A DNA stretch of 6,554 bases from Actinomycetes bacterium (GCA_021819025.1 JAKASN010000110.1:1-6554), one strand, 5' to 3'; shown: positions 1 to 6,238, counted from the stretch's first letter. Made by a program: numbers and translations. The notes: generated by a model not told the origin, from the letters alone.

Positions 1-115
1 GGTCGTAGTCAAAGATGTCCGCTTCGTGGCCCGCACTCCGAATCTCAGCCGCTACAGCGAGGCAGGAAAGCGACTGGTGGCCCTGTTCGTACATGGATGC
101 AACGATGACTTTCAT
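1..115 (-). CDS. B12-binding radical SAM protein, N-terminal fragment
   Basis: Only the first 38 codons lie in the window; the gene continues past the left edge. The visible peptide begins MKVIVASMYEQGHQ and runs on to an AAEIRSAGHEADIFD segment. This is the beta-strand, helix, beta-strand opening of a cobalamin-binding Rossmann domain as found at the front of B12-dependent radical SAM enzymes, where an LR..GHEV..D pattern is usual. From memory, the S-Y-E-x-G-H-Q opening most resembles the CUAEP/CCAEP-tail radical SAM (seleno)proteins, which often sit beside an ATP-grasp gene. The radical SAM CxxxCxxC motif and C-terminus are outside the window, so the family call is inference. The ATG is 11 bp after the ATP-grasp stop. 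An AAGG ribosome binding site (125-128) overlaps that stop and is 9 nt from the ATG, which suggests translational coupling in one operon. Confidence 0.6.
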   Translation of the reverse strand, partial: MKVIVASMYEQGHQSLSCLAVAAEIRSAGHEADIFDYD

Positions 116-126
116 CTTTATAGACC

Positions 127-1377
127 TTAGGACTCAATGGCGCAATCGCGTGCGATGATGATCTCGAGGCGGCTTCGAGCTTCTCTGAGTGCTTTTTCCA
201 CGGCAGCTGGGCCTGGGGCCTTGGCAAAAATGAATCCGAGATACTGGTTATCCCAGGGAAGGGGCACCACCGGAGTGCCAAGTGGCAAAGTGATCTCGAC
301 GCCTTGAACGAAGGGGACCTGCATCGCCGAAGCGATTCCAGATACAGCCCGAAGTACCCCTTGGGCTTCCACGGGAATCATAAAGACTCCCGACGACTGG
401 TGTTCTCGGTCGACATCTGGAATGACCCCCGAGGCCGCATTGGCCAAGATGAGCTCCTCGAGAGTCGTGGCGAAGCTGAAAGAAAGCGCGTCTGAGCACT
501 TTCCTCCGATGGAACGCGAAGCCACGTCGATGGGAAAACATACGCCTTCAGCGCTTATGCGCATCTCGATGTGCATCGGCCCAGTGCGGATTCCCAGAGC
601 ATTTGCCACTGCTGCGACACTTGATGCCATAGCTTCAGAGGTGCTCTTGGATATCCGCGCAGGCGTGAGGTAGATGGTTTCGGCGAAAGTTGGGCCAACG
701 AGTGGATCGGGCTTTTCGAAGATGGCGAGAATTTTGGCCACGCCTGCGACGACGAGAACCTCTACGGCGTATTCTGCTCCGTCGATGTACTCTTCTACTA
801 GCGTGGGATAGCCCACAAAACCCATCTTCTCCATCACGCCTTGGGCGATGAGCTGGCCCTCTCGCAGTTCGGCGATATCTCGGGCGAGGGTGACACCGAG
901 CGACCCCGACCCTTTGGTGGGTTTGACTACCGCCGGGTATCCCACCCATTGCTCGTTCTGAGTGGGGTCTGCGTCGGAGACGACTTCGGCAAATGCCGGT
1001 TGAGGGACTCCGGCTTCTCGCAGTATTTGCCGAAGTTGGGCTTTGTTACGGGTGGCTAGTATGCCATCGAGGTTGGTGATCTCGTTGCGGAGAAAAGCAT
1101 TTGCCCAGGCCGCCACCTCTATCCCTGATTCGTCTACTGCGAGGGCGCTGTCAATCCCGCGGTGCCGGGCGATGTCGGCAAGTTGTTGACCAGCCTCGCG
1201 CGCGTCGCAAAAACCCACATTACTAATGATTGTTCCAATAGGGTCGGGCGGCGAAAAATCACCATCGGTTGCGATGCTAAGTTCGATGTCGAGCTTGGCC
1301 GCTGCCTGTATGAAACGCTGTGCCCGGTAGGTATTTGACGGTAGTACTAAAAGCAATTTCTTCAATTCACCTATCAT
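127..1377 (-). CDS. ATP-grasp ligase, probable partner of a radical SAM enzyme
   Basis: This 416-residue protein has the full ATP-grasp layout. Residues 8-100 form a Rossmann-like pre-ATP-grasp domain (LLLVLPSNTYRA). The ATP-grasp domain opens with ATRNKAQLRQIL (108-119). It has VVKP with the ATP-contacting Lys152, the glycine-rich loop GSGSLGV (156-162), EEYIDGAEYAVE (195-206) and the metal-binding GPMHIEMR (Glu271). Enzymes of this fold join a carboxylate to an amine or thiol through an acyl-phosphate. The usual E-x-N-x-R-x-G-G second metal motif reads DVASRSIGGKC (284-294), with Asp for Glu and Ala for Asn. I remember an E-x-A-x-R version in ATP-grasp proteins encoded near CUAEP-type radical SAM genes. 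A C-terminal domain (about 330-410) contains QYLGFIFA. The protein looks cytoplasmic. The substrate is unknown. The start is uncertain: no good ribosome site precedes the ATG at 1377, TACAAT there resembles a -10 box, and TTG codons at 1365 or 1356 would give the more family-like MKKLLLVLP-type beginning. Confidence 0.85.
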   Translation of the reverse strand: MIGELKKLLLVLPSNTYRAQRFIQAAAKLDIELSIATDGDFSPPDPIGTIISNVGFCDAREAGQQLADIARHRGIDSALAVDESGIEVAAWANAFLRNEITNLDGILATRNKAQLRQILREAGVPQPAFAEVVSDADPTQNEQWVGYPAVVKPTKGSGSLGVTLARDIAELREGQLIAQGVMEKMGFVGYPTLVEEYIDGAEYAVEVLVVAGVAKILAIFEKPDPLVGPTFAETIYLTPARISKSTSEAMASSVAAVANALGIRTGPMHIEMRISAEGVCFPIDVASRSIGGKCSDALSFSFATTLEELILANAASGVIPDVDREHQSSGVFMIPVEAQGVLRAVSGIASAMQVPFVQGVEITLPLGTPVVPLPWDNQYLGFIFAKAPGPAAVEKALREARSRLEIIIARDCAIES

Positions 1378-1378
1378 T

Positions 1379-1412
1379 GTAATAGAACGCGAGTATTGCC
1401 GTGATAGAACGC
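1379..1412. promoter_or_regulatory. Divergent intergenic region with a 12-base direct repeat
   Basis: The 68 bp between the ATP-grasp and nfuA starts carries GTRATAGAACGC twice, at 1379-1390 (GTAATAGAACGC) and 1401-1412 (GTGATAGAACGC), differing in one base. The copies are 22 bp apart, about two helical turns, so one protein could touch both on the same DNA face. The left copy touches the presumed start of the ATP-grasp gene and the right copy lies upstream of nfuA. A regulator site shared by the two transcription units is plausible but inferred. On the minus strand TACAAT (1374-1379) matches a -10 box in five of six positions, but no good -35 box is visible. Confidence 0.35.
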
Positions 1413-1430
1413 TGTGGGCGCTTTTGGTCT

Positions 1431-1436
1431 GAAAGG
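1431..1436 (+). promoter_or_regulatory. Ribosome binding site that fixes the nfuA start
   Basis: GAAAGG lies 9 nt before the GTG at 1446. The other in-frame GTG at 1401 has no comparable site and sits inside the repeated 12-mer, so 1446 is the better start. Confidence 0.6.
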
Positions 1437-1445
1437 CTGGTTAAG

Positions 1446-2081
1446 GTGGCTGAGTTCGTATTGGAATTGACTGAAGAGGCAAAGGATCTGGTGAGGTCGG
1501 TTCAAGCCGAGGAGTCTGATCCAGAGGCTCTTGGTCTTTGGGTCGAAATTGCTGGTACCAACGGCAATGCATATAACTATGACGTCTATTTTCAGGCGGT
1601 ATCGGATGCGGGTCTGCATGATTCCGTTGAAGTCGTCGCACCGGGACTCAGAGTTGTCGTCCCTGAAAAGAGTGTCGCGATTCTGAGAGGGAGTCGCATG
1701 GAAGTCAGTTCCGACGACGGGGGATTGGTGATCGTCAACCCTAACACTCCGTCAGCAGGCATCTTGGCGGACGCTCCTGAGGGATTGGCCGAGGCAACCT
1801 TGGATTCTGTTGTTGCTAAGCGAATCATCGAAGTGCTTATGGACGAGATCAATCCGGCCATTGCCAGTCACGGCGGACGTGCTGATCTGGTGGGGGTCAA
1901 CGAGAACGTAGTCTTTTTGCGACTCTCTGGCGGTTGTCAAGGATGTGGCATGGCTTCAGTGACTTTGTCACAAGGCATTGAAGTCGCCATCAAGGAGGCA
2001 GTGCCAGAAATCACCCAGGTGATCGATGTGACTGATCACCTTTCCGGGGCGAACCCATACTACCAATCTTCAAAAAAGTGA
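1446..2081 (+). CDS. nfuA: NfuA-type iron-sulfur cluster carrier
   Basis: This 211-residue protein is organised like E. coli NfuA. Residues 3-95 resemble an A-type carrier domain (opening LELTEEAKDLV) that has lost its cysteines. Residues 120-205 are a NifU C-terminal domain with INPAIASHGGR (135-145) and the cluster-binding GGCQGCGM (Cys164 and Cys167), ending in VTDHLSGANPYY, very close to the E. coli C-terminus. Such proteins hold a [4Fe-4S] cluster on the CxxC of two subunits and hand it to target enzymes; the degenerate A-type domain directs targeting. These are the only two cysteines from the chosen start onward. The GTG start at 1446 is chosen for its GAAAGG site; reading from GTG 1401 would add 15 residues not expected in the family. 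The gene is divergent from the ATP-grasp/radical SAM pair, so supplying clusters to that radical SAM enzyme is possible, though a general housekeeping role is equally likely. It is followed by a strong terminator. Confidence 0.9.
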   Translation: MAEFVLELTEEAKDLVRSVQAEESDPEALGLWVEIAGTNGNAYNYDVYFQAVSDAGLHDSVEVVAPGLRVVVPEKSVAILRGSRMEVSSDDGGLVIVNPNTPSAGILADAPEGLAEATLDSVVAKRIIEVLMDEINPAIASHGGRADLVGVNENVVFLRLSGGCQGCGMASVTLSQGIEVAIKEAVPEITQVIDVTDHLSGANPYYQSSKK

Positions 2082-2115
2082 TCCCGGCCCGGTAGGAACC
2101 AGGGCGCCAGATGCG

Positions 2116-2152
2116 AAATTGGGCCTCCTACGTGAGCAGGAGGCCCAATTTT
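2116..2152 (+). terminator. Rho-independent terminator after nfuA
   Basis: A perfect 14-bp inverted repeat (AAATTGGGCCTCCT at 2116-2129, its complement at 2138-2151) encloses an 8-base loop and is followed by TTTT within 2149-2152. It lies 35 bp after the nfuA stop. It also lies 30 bp past the end of the convergent YceI gene, with an AAA run on the far side, so it may terminate transcription from both strands. Confidence 0.88.
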
Positions 2153-2180
2153 GATATTGGCGGTCTTGGCGGGCTATTGG

Positions 2181-2744
2181 CTAGGCCTGTGGGCTTGCAG
2201 CCTGGATTTCCAGTTCAATATTTACCTTGTCGCTGACCATGACGCCGCCACTTTCGAGCACTGCGTTCCACTCCATGCCGAAGTCTTTGCGCGAGATGGC
2301 TCCCGTGGCACTGAAGCCGGCGCGATGGCCCCCTTGGGGGTGCGCGTCTACGCCGTTGAACTCAAGGTTGAGTTCGATTGACTTGGTGACTCCATGAATG
2401 GTGAGATCTCCAACCATGTTGTACGAACTCGCGCCCGCGGTGATGGCGGTAGACTGGAAGGTGATCTCAGGAAACTGCTCGGCATCGAGAAAGTCGGCGG
2501 AGCGCAGGTGGTTGTCCCGCATTTCCTGGGCGGTAAAGATGCTGGCCGCCTTAATGGTGGCCTCGACAGTAGAGTCCTCGACGCTCTCTGCGACATTTAT
2601 CGTGCCACTAAATTCGTTAAAGCGACCGCGAACCTTGGATACCACCATGTGGCGCACGATAACTTCAACGGTGGAATGCATCGGATCGATGCTCCAAATG
2701 CCTGGCGTTAGGCCAAGTTCTGATGATTTCGCTGCAACAGACAT
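2181..2744 (-). CDS. YceI-family lipocalin-like protein
   Basis: The 187-residue product covers one YceI domain. It has the opening GIWSIDPMHSTVEVIVRHM (15-33), VRGRFNEFSG (38-47), MRDNHLRSADFLD (75-87) followed by FPEITF (91-96), GDLTIHGVTK (112-121), RKDFGMEW (152-159) and the closing SDKVNIELEIQA (171-182). These motifs mark an eight-stranded antiparallel barrel. A Thermus member was crystallised holding a polyisoprenoid chain, so binding an isoprenoid quinone or lipid-like ligand is the usual proposal, but no enzyme activity is assured. There is no signal peptide, so this copy should be cytoplasmic, unlike E. coli YceI. The ATG at 2744 is supported by AGAGAGG (2754-2760) 9 nt upstream. 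It is divergent from a MarR regulator with paired operator-like sites between them, which points to regulation by that protein, perhaps in response to an oxidant, phenolic or lipid ligand (inference). Confidence 0.93.
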   Translation of the reverse strand: MSVAAKSSELGLTPGIWSIDPMHSTVEVIVRHMVVSKVRGRFNEFSGTINVAESVEDSTVEATIKAASIFTAQEMRDNHLRSADFLDAEQFPEITFQSTAITAGASSYNMVGDLTIHGVTKSIELNLEFNGVDAHPQGGHRAGFSATGAISRKDFGMEWNAVLESGGVMVSDKVNIELEIQAASPQA

Positions 2745-2779
2745 TTCTGCAAGCCTCTCTTTGTTGGTTAGGATATAAC

Positions 2780-2811
2780 GTTGGACTCAAATATAGTTGC
2801 GGACGCAAATA
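2780..2811. promoter_or_regulatory. Probable MarR operator pair between yceI and marR genes
   Basis: Two related sites lie in the divergent gap: GTTGGACTCAAATA (2780-2793) and GTTGCGGACGCAAATA (2796-2811). The second contains the perfect palindrome TTGCG-GA-CGCAA (2797-2808); the first is a weaker TTG-N4-CAA. Their centres are 17 bp apart. MarR dimers bind such short palindromes. TTGGAC (2781-2786) could also be a -35 box for the regulator, and TTATAT on the minus strand (2773-2778) a -10 for the YceI gene, so binding would block both promoters. Promoter assignments are weak. Confidence 0.55.
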
Positions 2812-2829
2812 AATCCGTCTTGGGAGGAA

Positions 2830-3348
2830 ATGGAGATTTTGGCTGAATCGGAACAATTTTGGCTTTTGCCCCATGAGCAGCTTGCTTGGCGCAGTTTCAT
2901 TAAGCTTGATTCATTGTTAATGAGTCGGCTGGATGTCGAACTGGTCGAGAGGCACGGTCTTTCGCTCGCGGAATATGAAGTTCTAGCTCACCTTTCTGAG
3001 GCCGAGGGTCGAGCATTGCGGATGTCCGCACTGGCAGATTTGGCGTTGGTGTCGCGATCCGGTTTGACGAGGCGCCTTGAGCACCTTGTGGCGCGAGGTC
3101 TGGTCATTAAGGAGATTTGTCCGAGTGACCGGCGCGGGATGATCGCTCGGCTTACCGAGCTCGGTCAAGGGCGCCTCGAAGAGGCGGCGCCAACCCATGT
3201 CGCGGGGGTGCGACGATACTTGATCTCGGCCTTTAGCGTCGGAGAGTTGCAGCAGTTCACCGCGCTAATGCAGGCCCCCTTATCCGAACTCGAAGAGGCG
3301 GGGAGACCAGGCTCGGATTGTCTCTCGTCCCTCAAGGGTTGCAGCTAG
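2830..3348 (+). CDS. MarR-family winged-helix transcriptional regulator
   Basis: The product is 172 residues from the ATG at 2830, a usual MarR length. An N-terminal dimerisation helix region (EQFWLLPHEQLAWRSFIKL, about 8-26) and GLSLAEYEVLAHLSEA (43-58) precede the winged helix. RMSALADLALVSRSGL (64-79) gives the helix-turn-helix, with the recognition helix around 74-88. The wing carries the conserved Asp-x-Arg of SDRRG (Asp100, Arg102). C-terminal helices complete the dimer interface. The protein probably represses the divergent YceI gene and itself through the palindromes at 2780-2811. The start is not settled. The upstream in-frame TTG at 2797 lies inside the operator palindrome and is unlikely. 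GGGAGG at 2822-2827 is only 2 nt from the ATG and 11 nt from a TTG at 2839, so the true start could be 2839. No ligand can be deduced. No clear terminator follows. Confidence 0.92.
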   Translation: MEILAESEQFWLLPHEQLAWRSFIKLDSLLMSRLDVELVERHGLSLAEYEVLAHLSEAEGRALRMSALADLALVSRSGLTRRLEHLVARGLVIKEICPSDRRGMIARLTELGQGRLEEAAPTHVAGVRRYLISAFSVGELQQFTALMQAPLSELEEAGRPGSDCLSSLKGCS

Positions 3349-3389
3349 ATCCACACACCCTGCCATGTTGCCGCCTTGGAGCTAGGAAT

Positions 3390-5285
3390 TTAGCTCGTGG
3401 AGGTGCTGCTTAGCTCACTGGAGGTGGTAGTTGATCTTGGAGGCGACGTTGGAGTCGAAGTGGACGTGGAACTCGAAGTTGTCGAAGAGACCGGTGCGCT
3501 TGTTGTCGTTGGCGGAGTGGTGCTTGTCGTCGTGGACGAAGTGGTGCTTGTTGTCGTGGACGAAGTCGTGGTCGGCAAAGCGGTAGGTCTGGGGGCTGCC
3601 ACCGGTGCCAGCGGTGGTATCGGCGGGTGGTAGTAGACCGAAAGTGCATTGGCATTGGAAGGATGTTTATATGCGACACCTCCGGCTGCAAATGCAAGTA
3701 GGACATTTTCGGTGATTTGGTCGGTGGCAGGATCGGGGCACAGGCCCACGAAAGGAGGACATCCTGCGGTGAGGCTGGCTACCCAGTAATTTGTTCCTGT
3801 CGCAAAGACGCCGCCGCCGGATGGGGCACTGTAGTAGGACATGTCCGAAAAGTACGGTCGATTGCGACAAAGAACCGGTGAGTGTGCGAGAATCTCGAGG
3901 TTGGCAGGGTGCGGATCAAAAGGAATGAACTGATCGAACTCTGAGCCGATGAGGTGCGGAATCGCCGAACCGAATCCTAGGCCGGTTCCCGCAAAGACCC
4001 ACGAAGTGGGATCGGTGATGCGCATCGGTGCATTGACCGGGTTGCATTGGTACTGGATTCCTATTAGTGAGCTTTCCGGCGCAGCGTCGGGAAACGACGG
4101 CCAGTTGGCGGTGACCGCTGCGTTGTTTTTGCCAAAGAGGGGGTCTAGATATGGGTCACGGTAGTTGACCTCAATGCGATCGGGTCCTAATGCTGATGGG
4201 TCGAGTCGGATGCGGCGGAAGATCGCATTTGCGCCGAGGAACATCACGCTTTTGCCGGAGTTTACGCCGTTTTGTAGTGCGGCCCTCATGGTAGGAGAGT
4301 AATATTCGTCGTGGCCCAATGACACTACGACTTCATGGTTGTTCACCAGCTGTGGATGTTCGTTGAGATAGATCGAGTTGATGTAGGTTACATTGAGTCC
4401 GAGCTTTTCAACGAGTGCGACCAGGGGAAGCTCATTTCCGAGGAAGTCACCTGAGCCGAATCCGAAGCCAAAGTCGTAAGGCCGATCGAAGGACACCTTG
4501 GTGGCTCTCGTGGCGTAGTTCGCTGCGGGTCCGTGATAGAGAGAGTACCCCCCGTAGTTGTTGTACGCCTGCCAATCTGTCACGGCGTTCATTACCGCAA
4601 TGGCGGCGTTGGAAGACGGGTCCACCACGGTGAGCGGAATGTACTCTTGACCTCCATTGCTTGCGGTCAACTTGAGGAGATAGTCACCGGGGAAAAAAGA
4701 GTTCGTCACCGTCAGCTTGTAGCTTGCCGACCAGTTGGAGCACTCGGTGGTATTGCTCGACGCCAAGAAGAGACAACTTGGCTGAGAGACTCCCACGAGC
4801 GTTGGGGACGTCCAGACTAATCTTCCCAGCAGTCCTTGGTACCAACCCATTCGGAAAGCTTGAATCTTGTAAGAGGCGGCAGGTGTCGATATATAGAGCG
4901 ATACTGTCGTGCCTGGGGTAGCGTAGGTGCTTTGTGCAAAACCAGAGATCATGCCCGGCGATTGAATCCCGGTAATTCGCCACTGAGAAGTACCTGGAAG
5001 ATTGTTCTCTGCTCGAATTTGCGAGGAGTAGATACCTCCTGGAGTTAGGGTCGGAAAGCTAGTCGTGGTGGTGGTCGATATTCGGGATGAGGTTGTGGTG
5101 GACGTGGTGGAACTGCTCGTGGTTACCTTCGAGGAGACGTTTTTGTTTGGAGATGGCGACCTTGTGAGCTCAAGGGTGGCACTTGAAATGAGGATGAGTA
5201 TGAGTGCCAAACTCGAAGCAAGGACAATCGTGCTACGGCGTCCCGAGCGCTTGGCATGGGCACCGCTCTTAAGCCACTTTGTCAC
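3390..5285 (-). CDS. Membrane-anchored N,N-dimethylformamidase large-subunit-like protein
   Basis: The 631-residue product starts at a GTG with AAGGAG 5 nt upstream. A basic N-terminus (KWLKSGAHAKRSGRR) leads into a hydrophobic segment at about 18-36, a signal peptide or anchor. Next are a Thr/Ser-rich linker (42-80), the catalytic region (about 84-555) and a 77-residue Thr/Ser/Pro tail. The catalytic region shows family patterns: SGFAQSTYATPGTTVSLYIST, FRMGWYQGLLGR, WQAYNNYGGYSLY (238-250), LGHDEYYSPTMR (323-334) and MFLGANAIFRRIRLD. Bacterial dimethylformamidase hydrolyses N,N-dimethylformamide using one iron held by Tyr, His and Glu, the His and Glu spaced H-x-E. His325-Asp-Glu327 fits, with a Tyr from the 241-250 cluster as the likely third ligand (my mapping, from memory). 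Many anchored actinobacterial relatives have no known substrate, so dimethylformamide should not be assumed. No small-subunit gene is adjacent, and no LPxTG sorting signal ends the tail. Confidence 0.78.
   Translation of the reverse strand: MTKWLKSGAHAKRSGRRSTIVLASSLALILILISSATLELTRSPSPNKNVSSKVTTSSSTTSTTTSSRISTTTTTSFPTLTPGGIYSSQIRAENNLPGTSQWRITGIQSPGMISGFAQSTYATPGTTVSLYISTPAASYKIQAFRMGWYQGLLGRLVWTSPTLVGVSQPSCLFLASSNTTECSNWSASYKLTVTNSFFPGDYLLKLTASNGGQEYIPLTVVDPSSNAAIAVMNAVTDWQAYNNYGGYSLYHGPAANYATRATKVSFDRPYDFGFGFGSGDFLGNELPLVALVEKLGLNVTYINSIYLNEHPQLVNNHEVVVSLGHDEYYSPTMRAALQNGVNSGKSVMFLGANAIFRRIRLDPSALGPDRIEVNYRDPYLDPLFGKNNAAVTANWPSFPDAAPESSLIGIQYQCNPVNAPMRITDPTSWVFAGTGLGFGSAIPHLIGSEFDQFIPFDPHPANLEILAHSPVLCRNRPYFSDMSYYSAPSGGGVFATGTNYWVASLTAGCPPFVGLCPDPATDQITENVLLAFAAGGVAYKHPSNANALSVYYHPPIPPLAPVAAPRPTALPTTTSSTTTSTTSSTTTSTTPPTTTSAPVSSTTSSSTSTSTPTSPPRSTTTSSELSSTSTS
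3517..3564. repeat. 24-bp tandem duplication in the Thr/Ser tail
   Basis: Two adjacent 24-bp units (3517-3540 and 3541-3564) differ at one base, C versus T at the twelfth position. They encode an eight-residue Thr/Ser unit twice in the C-terminal tail of the dimethylformamidase-like protein. The surrounding 3393-3575 is a looser Thr/Ser-coding repeat. The near identity suggests a recent slippage duplication, so tail length may vary between strains. Confidence 0.85.
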
Positions 5286-5290
5286 CAAAA

Positions 5291-5296
5291 CTCCTT
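5291..5296 (-). promoter_or_regulatory. Ribosome binding site of the dimethylformamidase-like gene
   Basis: AAGGAG on the minus strand stands 5 nt before the GTG at 5285. It decides that start over the TTG at 5312, which lies upstream of this site and would make the site part of the coding sequence. Confidence 0.75.
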
Positions 5297-5374
5297 CTCC
5301 TCGAGTTGCCAAAACAGAGTGTGCTACCTTGCTAGGAGGCTTTCCCCGAACTCGAATTTTTCCACGATCGGTTC

Positions 5375-5402
5375 AATGTAAATCCCCAGTTGGTTGAGCC
5401 AA
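5375..5402 (-). promoter_or_regulatory. Weak candidate promoter for the dimethylformamidase-like gene
   Basis: On the minus strand TTGGCT (5397-5402) and TACATT (5375-5380) are 16 bp apart and match sigma-70 consensus in four of six bases each. This would leave a leader of roughly 80-90 nt. A small hairpin AGTTGG-TTGAG-CCAACT (5388-5404) overlaps the -35 box. The rest of 5286-5471 shows no gene I can support. Confidence 0.2.
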
Positions 5403-5471
5403 CTCCAAATGGTGATCCGGCGCTCCTCATGCCAGCTTCCCCTCACCGTTAAGATCTTCAGCCTTGCCGGC

Positions 5472-6233
5472 TCATTCGAGAAGCCGCATGCGAAGTGCGT
5501 CAATTCTCGCCTCGGCCACCCCAATTGCGGCTAGGTACCCTCGGGCGCCCCCATACGAACTGTCGAGCCAATCGAGCACGCGAGCCATATTCGAGCTCTC
5601 AGCACTCATGACTGCGGGAGGAAGCGCCTGGATCTGCGCGGCGATTTCCGGTGCTACCTGCTCCAACCAAGAGACCATAGCCGAGACCGACTTGGCGGTT
5701 AGCGCATAGTCCTCGAGGATCGCTTCAGGTTGTGTGCCAAGCAAATCCAGCATGAGGGCGGCTATGAGTCCAGTGCGGTCTTTGCCGATGGCACAATGGA
5801 AGACCGCGGGCAAAGCGGCCGGACTCGAGAGTCGATCAAAAACCCCTTTGATTCCCGGCGAACCCTCGGTGAGGATCTGAGTGTAGCGGGAAAAGATGTA
5901 CTCATTGGCTTGCTCGCCGCGCGCCAGAGAGTGGTCCGCAGAGATGTCGATTAAGGAACTCTGCAAGTAATCAACTTTGAGACGATCAACGGGGAATCGT
6001 CCACGGACTTGGGCCTCTTTGGGCGTCCTCAGGTCGATTACCGTCTTGATCTCAAGTTTCTTGAGGACGATGAGATCGGTGTCGCTTAGCTGCGAGAGGT
6101 TGTCGGAGCGATACAGCATTCCGCGCTTTACCGATCGGCCGTCGAGGGTGCTATATCCGCCGAGATCACGGAAGTTGAACGCGCCCTCTAGTTCGACGTG
6201 ATGCGAGAGACGCGTCATTGACGTTTGATCCAT
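5472..6233 (-). CDS. Tyrosine/lipid phosphatase, MptpB-like (Y_phosphatase3 family)
   Basis: The 253-residue product has the family's opening motif GAFNFRDLGGY (17-27), then MLYRSDNLSQL (39-49), VIDLRTPKE (65-73) and the phosphatase loop HCAIGKDRTGL (146-156). Cys147 is the nucleophile and Arg153 the phosphate-binding residue of the CX5R signature. The Lys and Asp inside the loop (GKDR) are typical of the branch containing Mycobacterium tuberculosis PtpB and related atypical phosphatases, which act on phosphotyrosine, phosphoserine/threonine and, in some cases, phosphoinositides. The usual length is about 250-280. There is no signal peptide or membrane segment from this start. The ATG at 6233 has an ideal AAGGAG 5 nt upstream; the longer frame from TTG 6305 lacks this support. 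It lies upstream of the dimethylformamidase-like gene on the same strand with a gap of about 190 bp, so co-transcription is possible but not shown. No kinase partner is nearby. Confidence 0.9.
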   Translation of the reverse strand: MDQTSMTRLSHHVELEGAFNFRDLGGYSTLDGRSVKRGMLYRSDNLSQLSDTDLIVLKKLEIKTVIDLRTPKEAQVRGRFPVDRLKVDYLQSSLIDISADHSLARGEQANEYIFSRYTQILTEGSPGIKGVFDRLSSPAALPAVFHCAIGKDRTGLIAALMLDLLGTQPEAILEDYALTAKSVSAMVSWLEQVAPEIAAQIQALPPAVMSAESSNMARVLDWLDSSYGGARGYLAAIGVAEARIDALRMRLLE

Positions 6234-6238
6234 CGATG

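Noticed and set aside
635..949. Long Arg/Gly-rich frame overlapping the ATP-grasp gene
   Set aside because: It is a frame-shifted shadow of the conserved ATP-grasp coding sequence, with biased Arg content typical of an out-of-frame reading.
1401..1445. N-terminal extension of nfuA from a GTG at 1401
   Set aside because: The extra 15 residues are not expected in the family and have no ribosome site, while GTG 1446 has GAAAGG at 9 nt.
2797..2829. TTG start of the MarR gene at 2797
   Set aside because: The codon is inside the perfect operator palindrome and has no ribosome site; the downstream ATG fits the family length.
3379..3396. Inverted repeat GAGCTA...TAGCTC between the convergent marR and dimethylformamidase-like genes
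   Set aside because: A 6-bp stem with a 6-base loop and no T run is too weak for a terminator, and it overlaps a stop codon.
3397..3633. Val/Glu-rich plus-strand frame opposite the Thr/Ser tail
   Set aside because: It is the antisense of Thr/Ser codon repeats, which automatically give Val-rich open frames; no family similarity.
5286..5312. TTG start of the dimethylformamidase-like gene at 5312
   Set aside because: A strong AAGGAG lies downstream of it, 5 nt before the GTG at 5285, and the basic/hydrophobic N-terminus follows directly.
5332..5430. Possible 32-residue minus-strand peptide between the phosphatase and the dimethylformamidase-like gene
   Set aside because: It has an ATG and a GAGG about 10 nt upstream, but the composition is unremarkable and nothing else supports translation.
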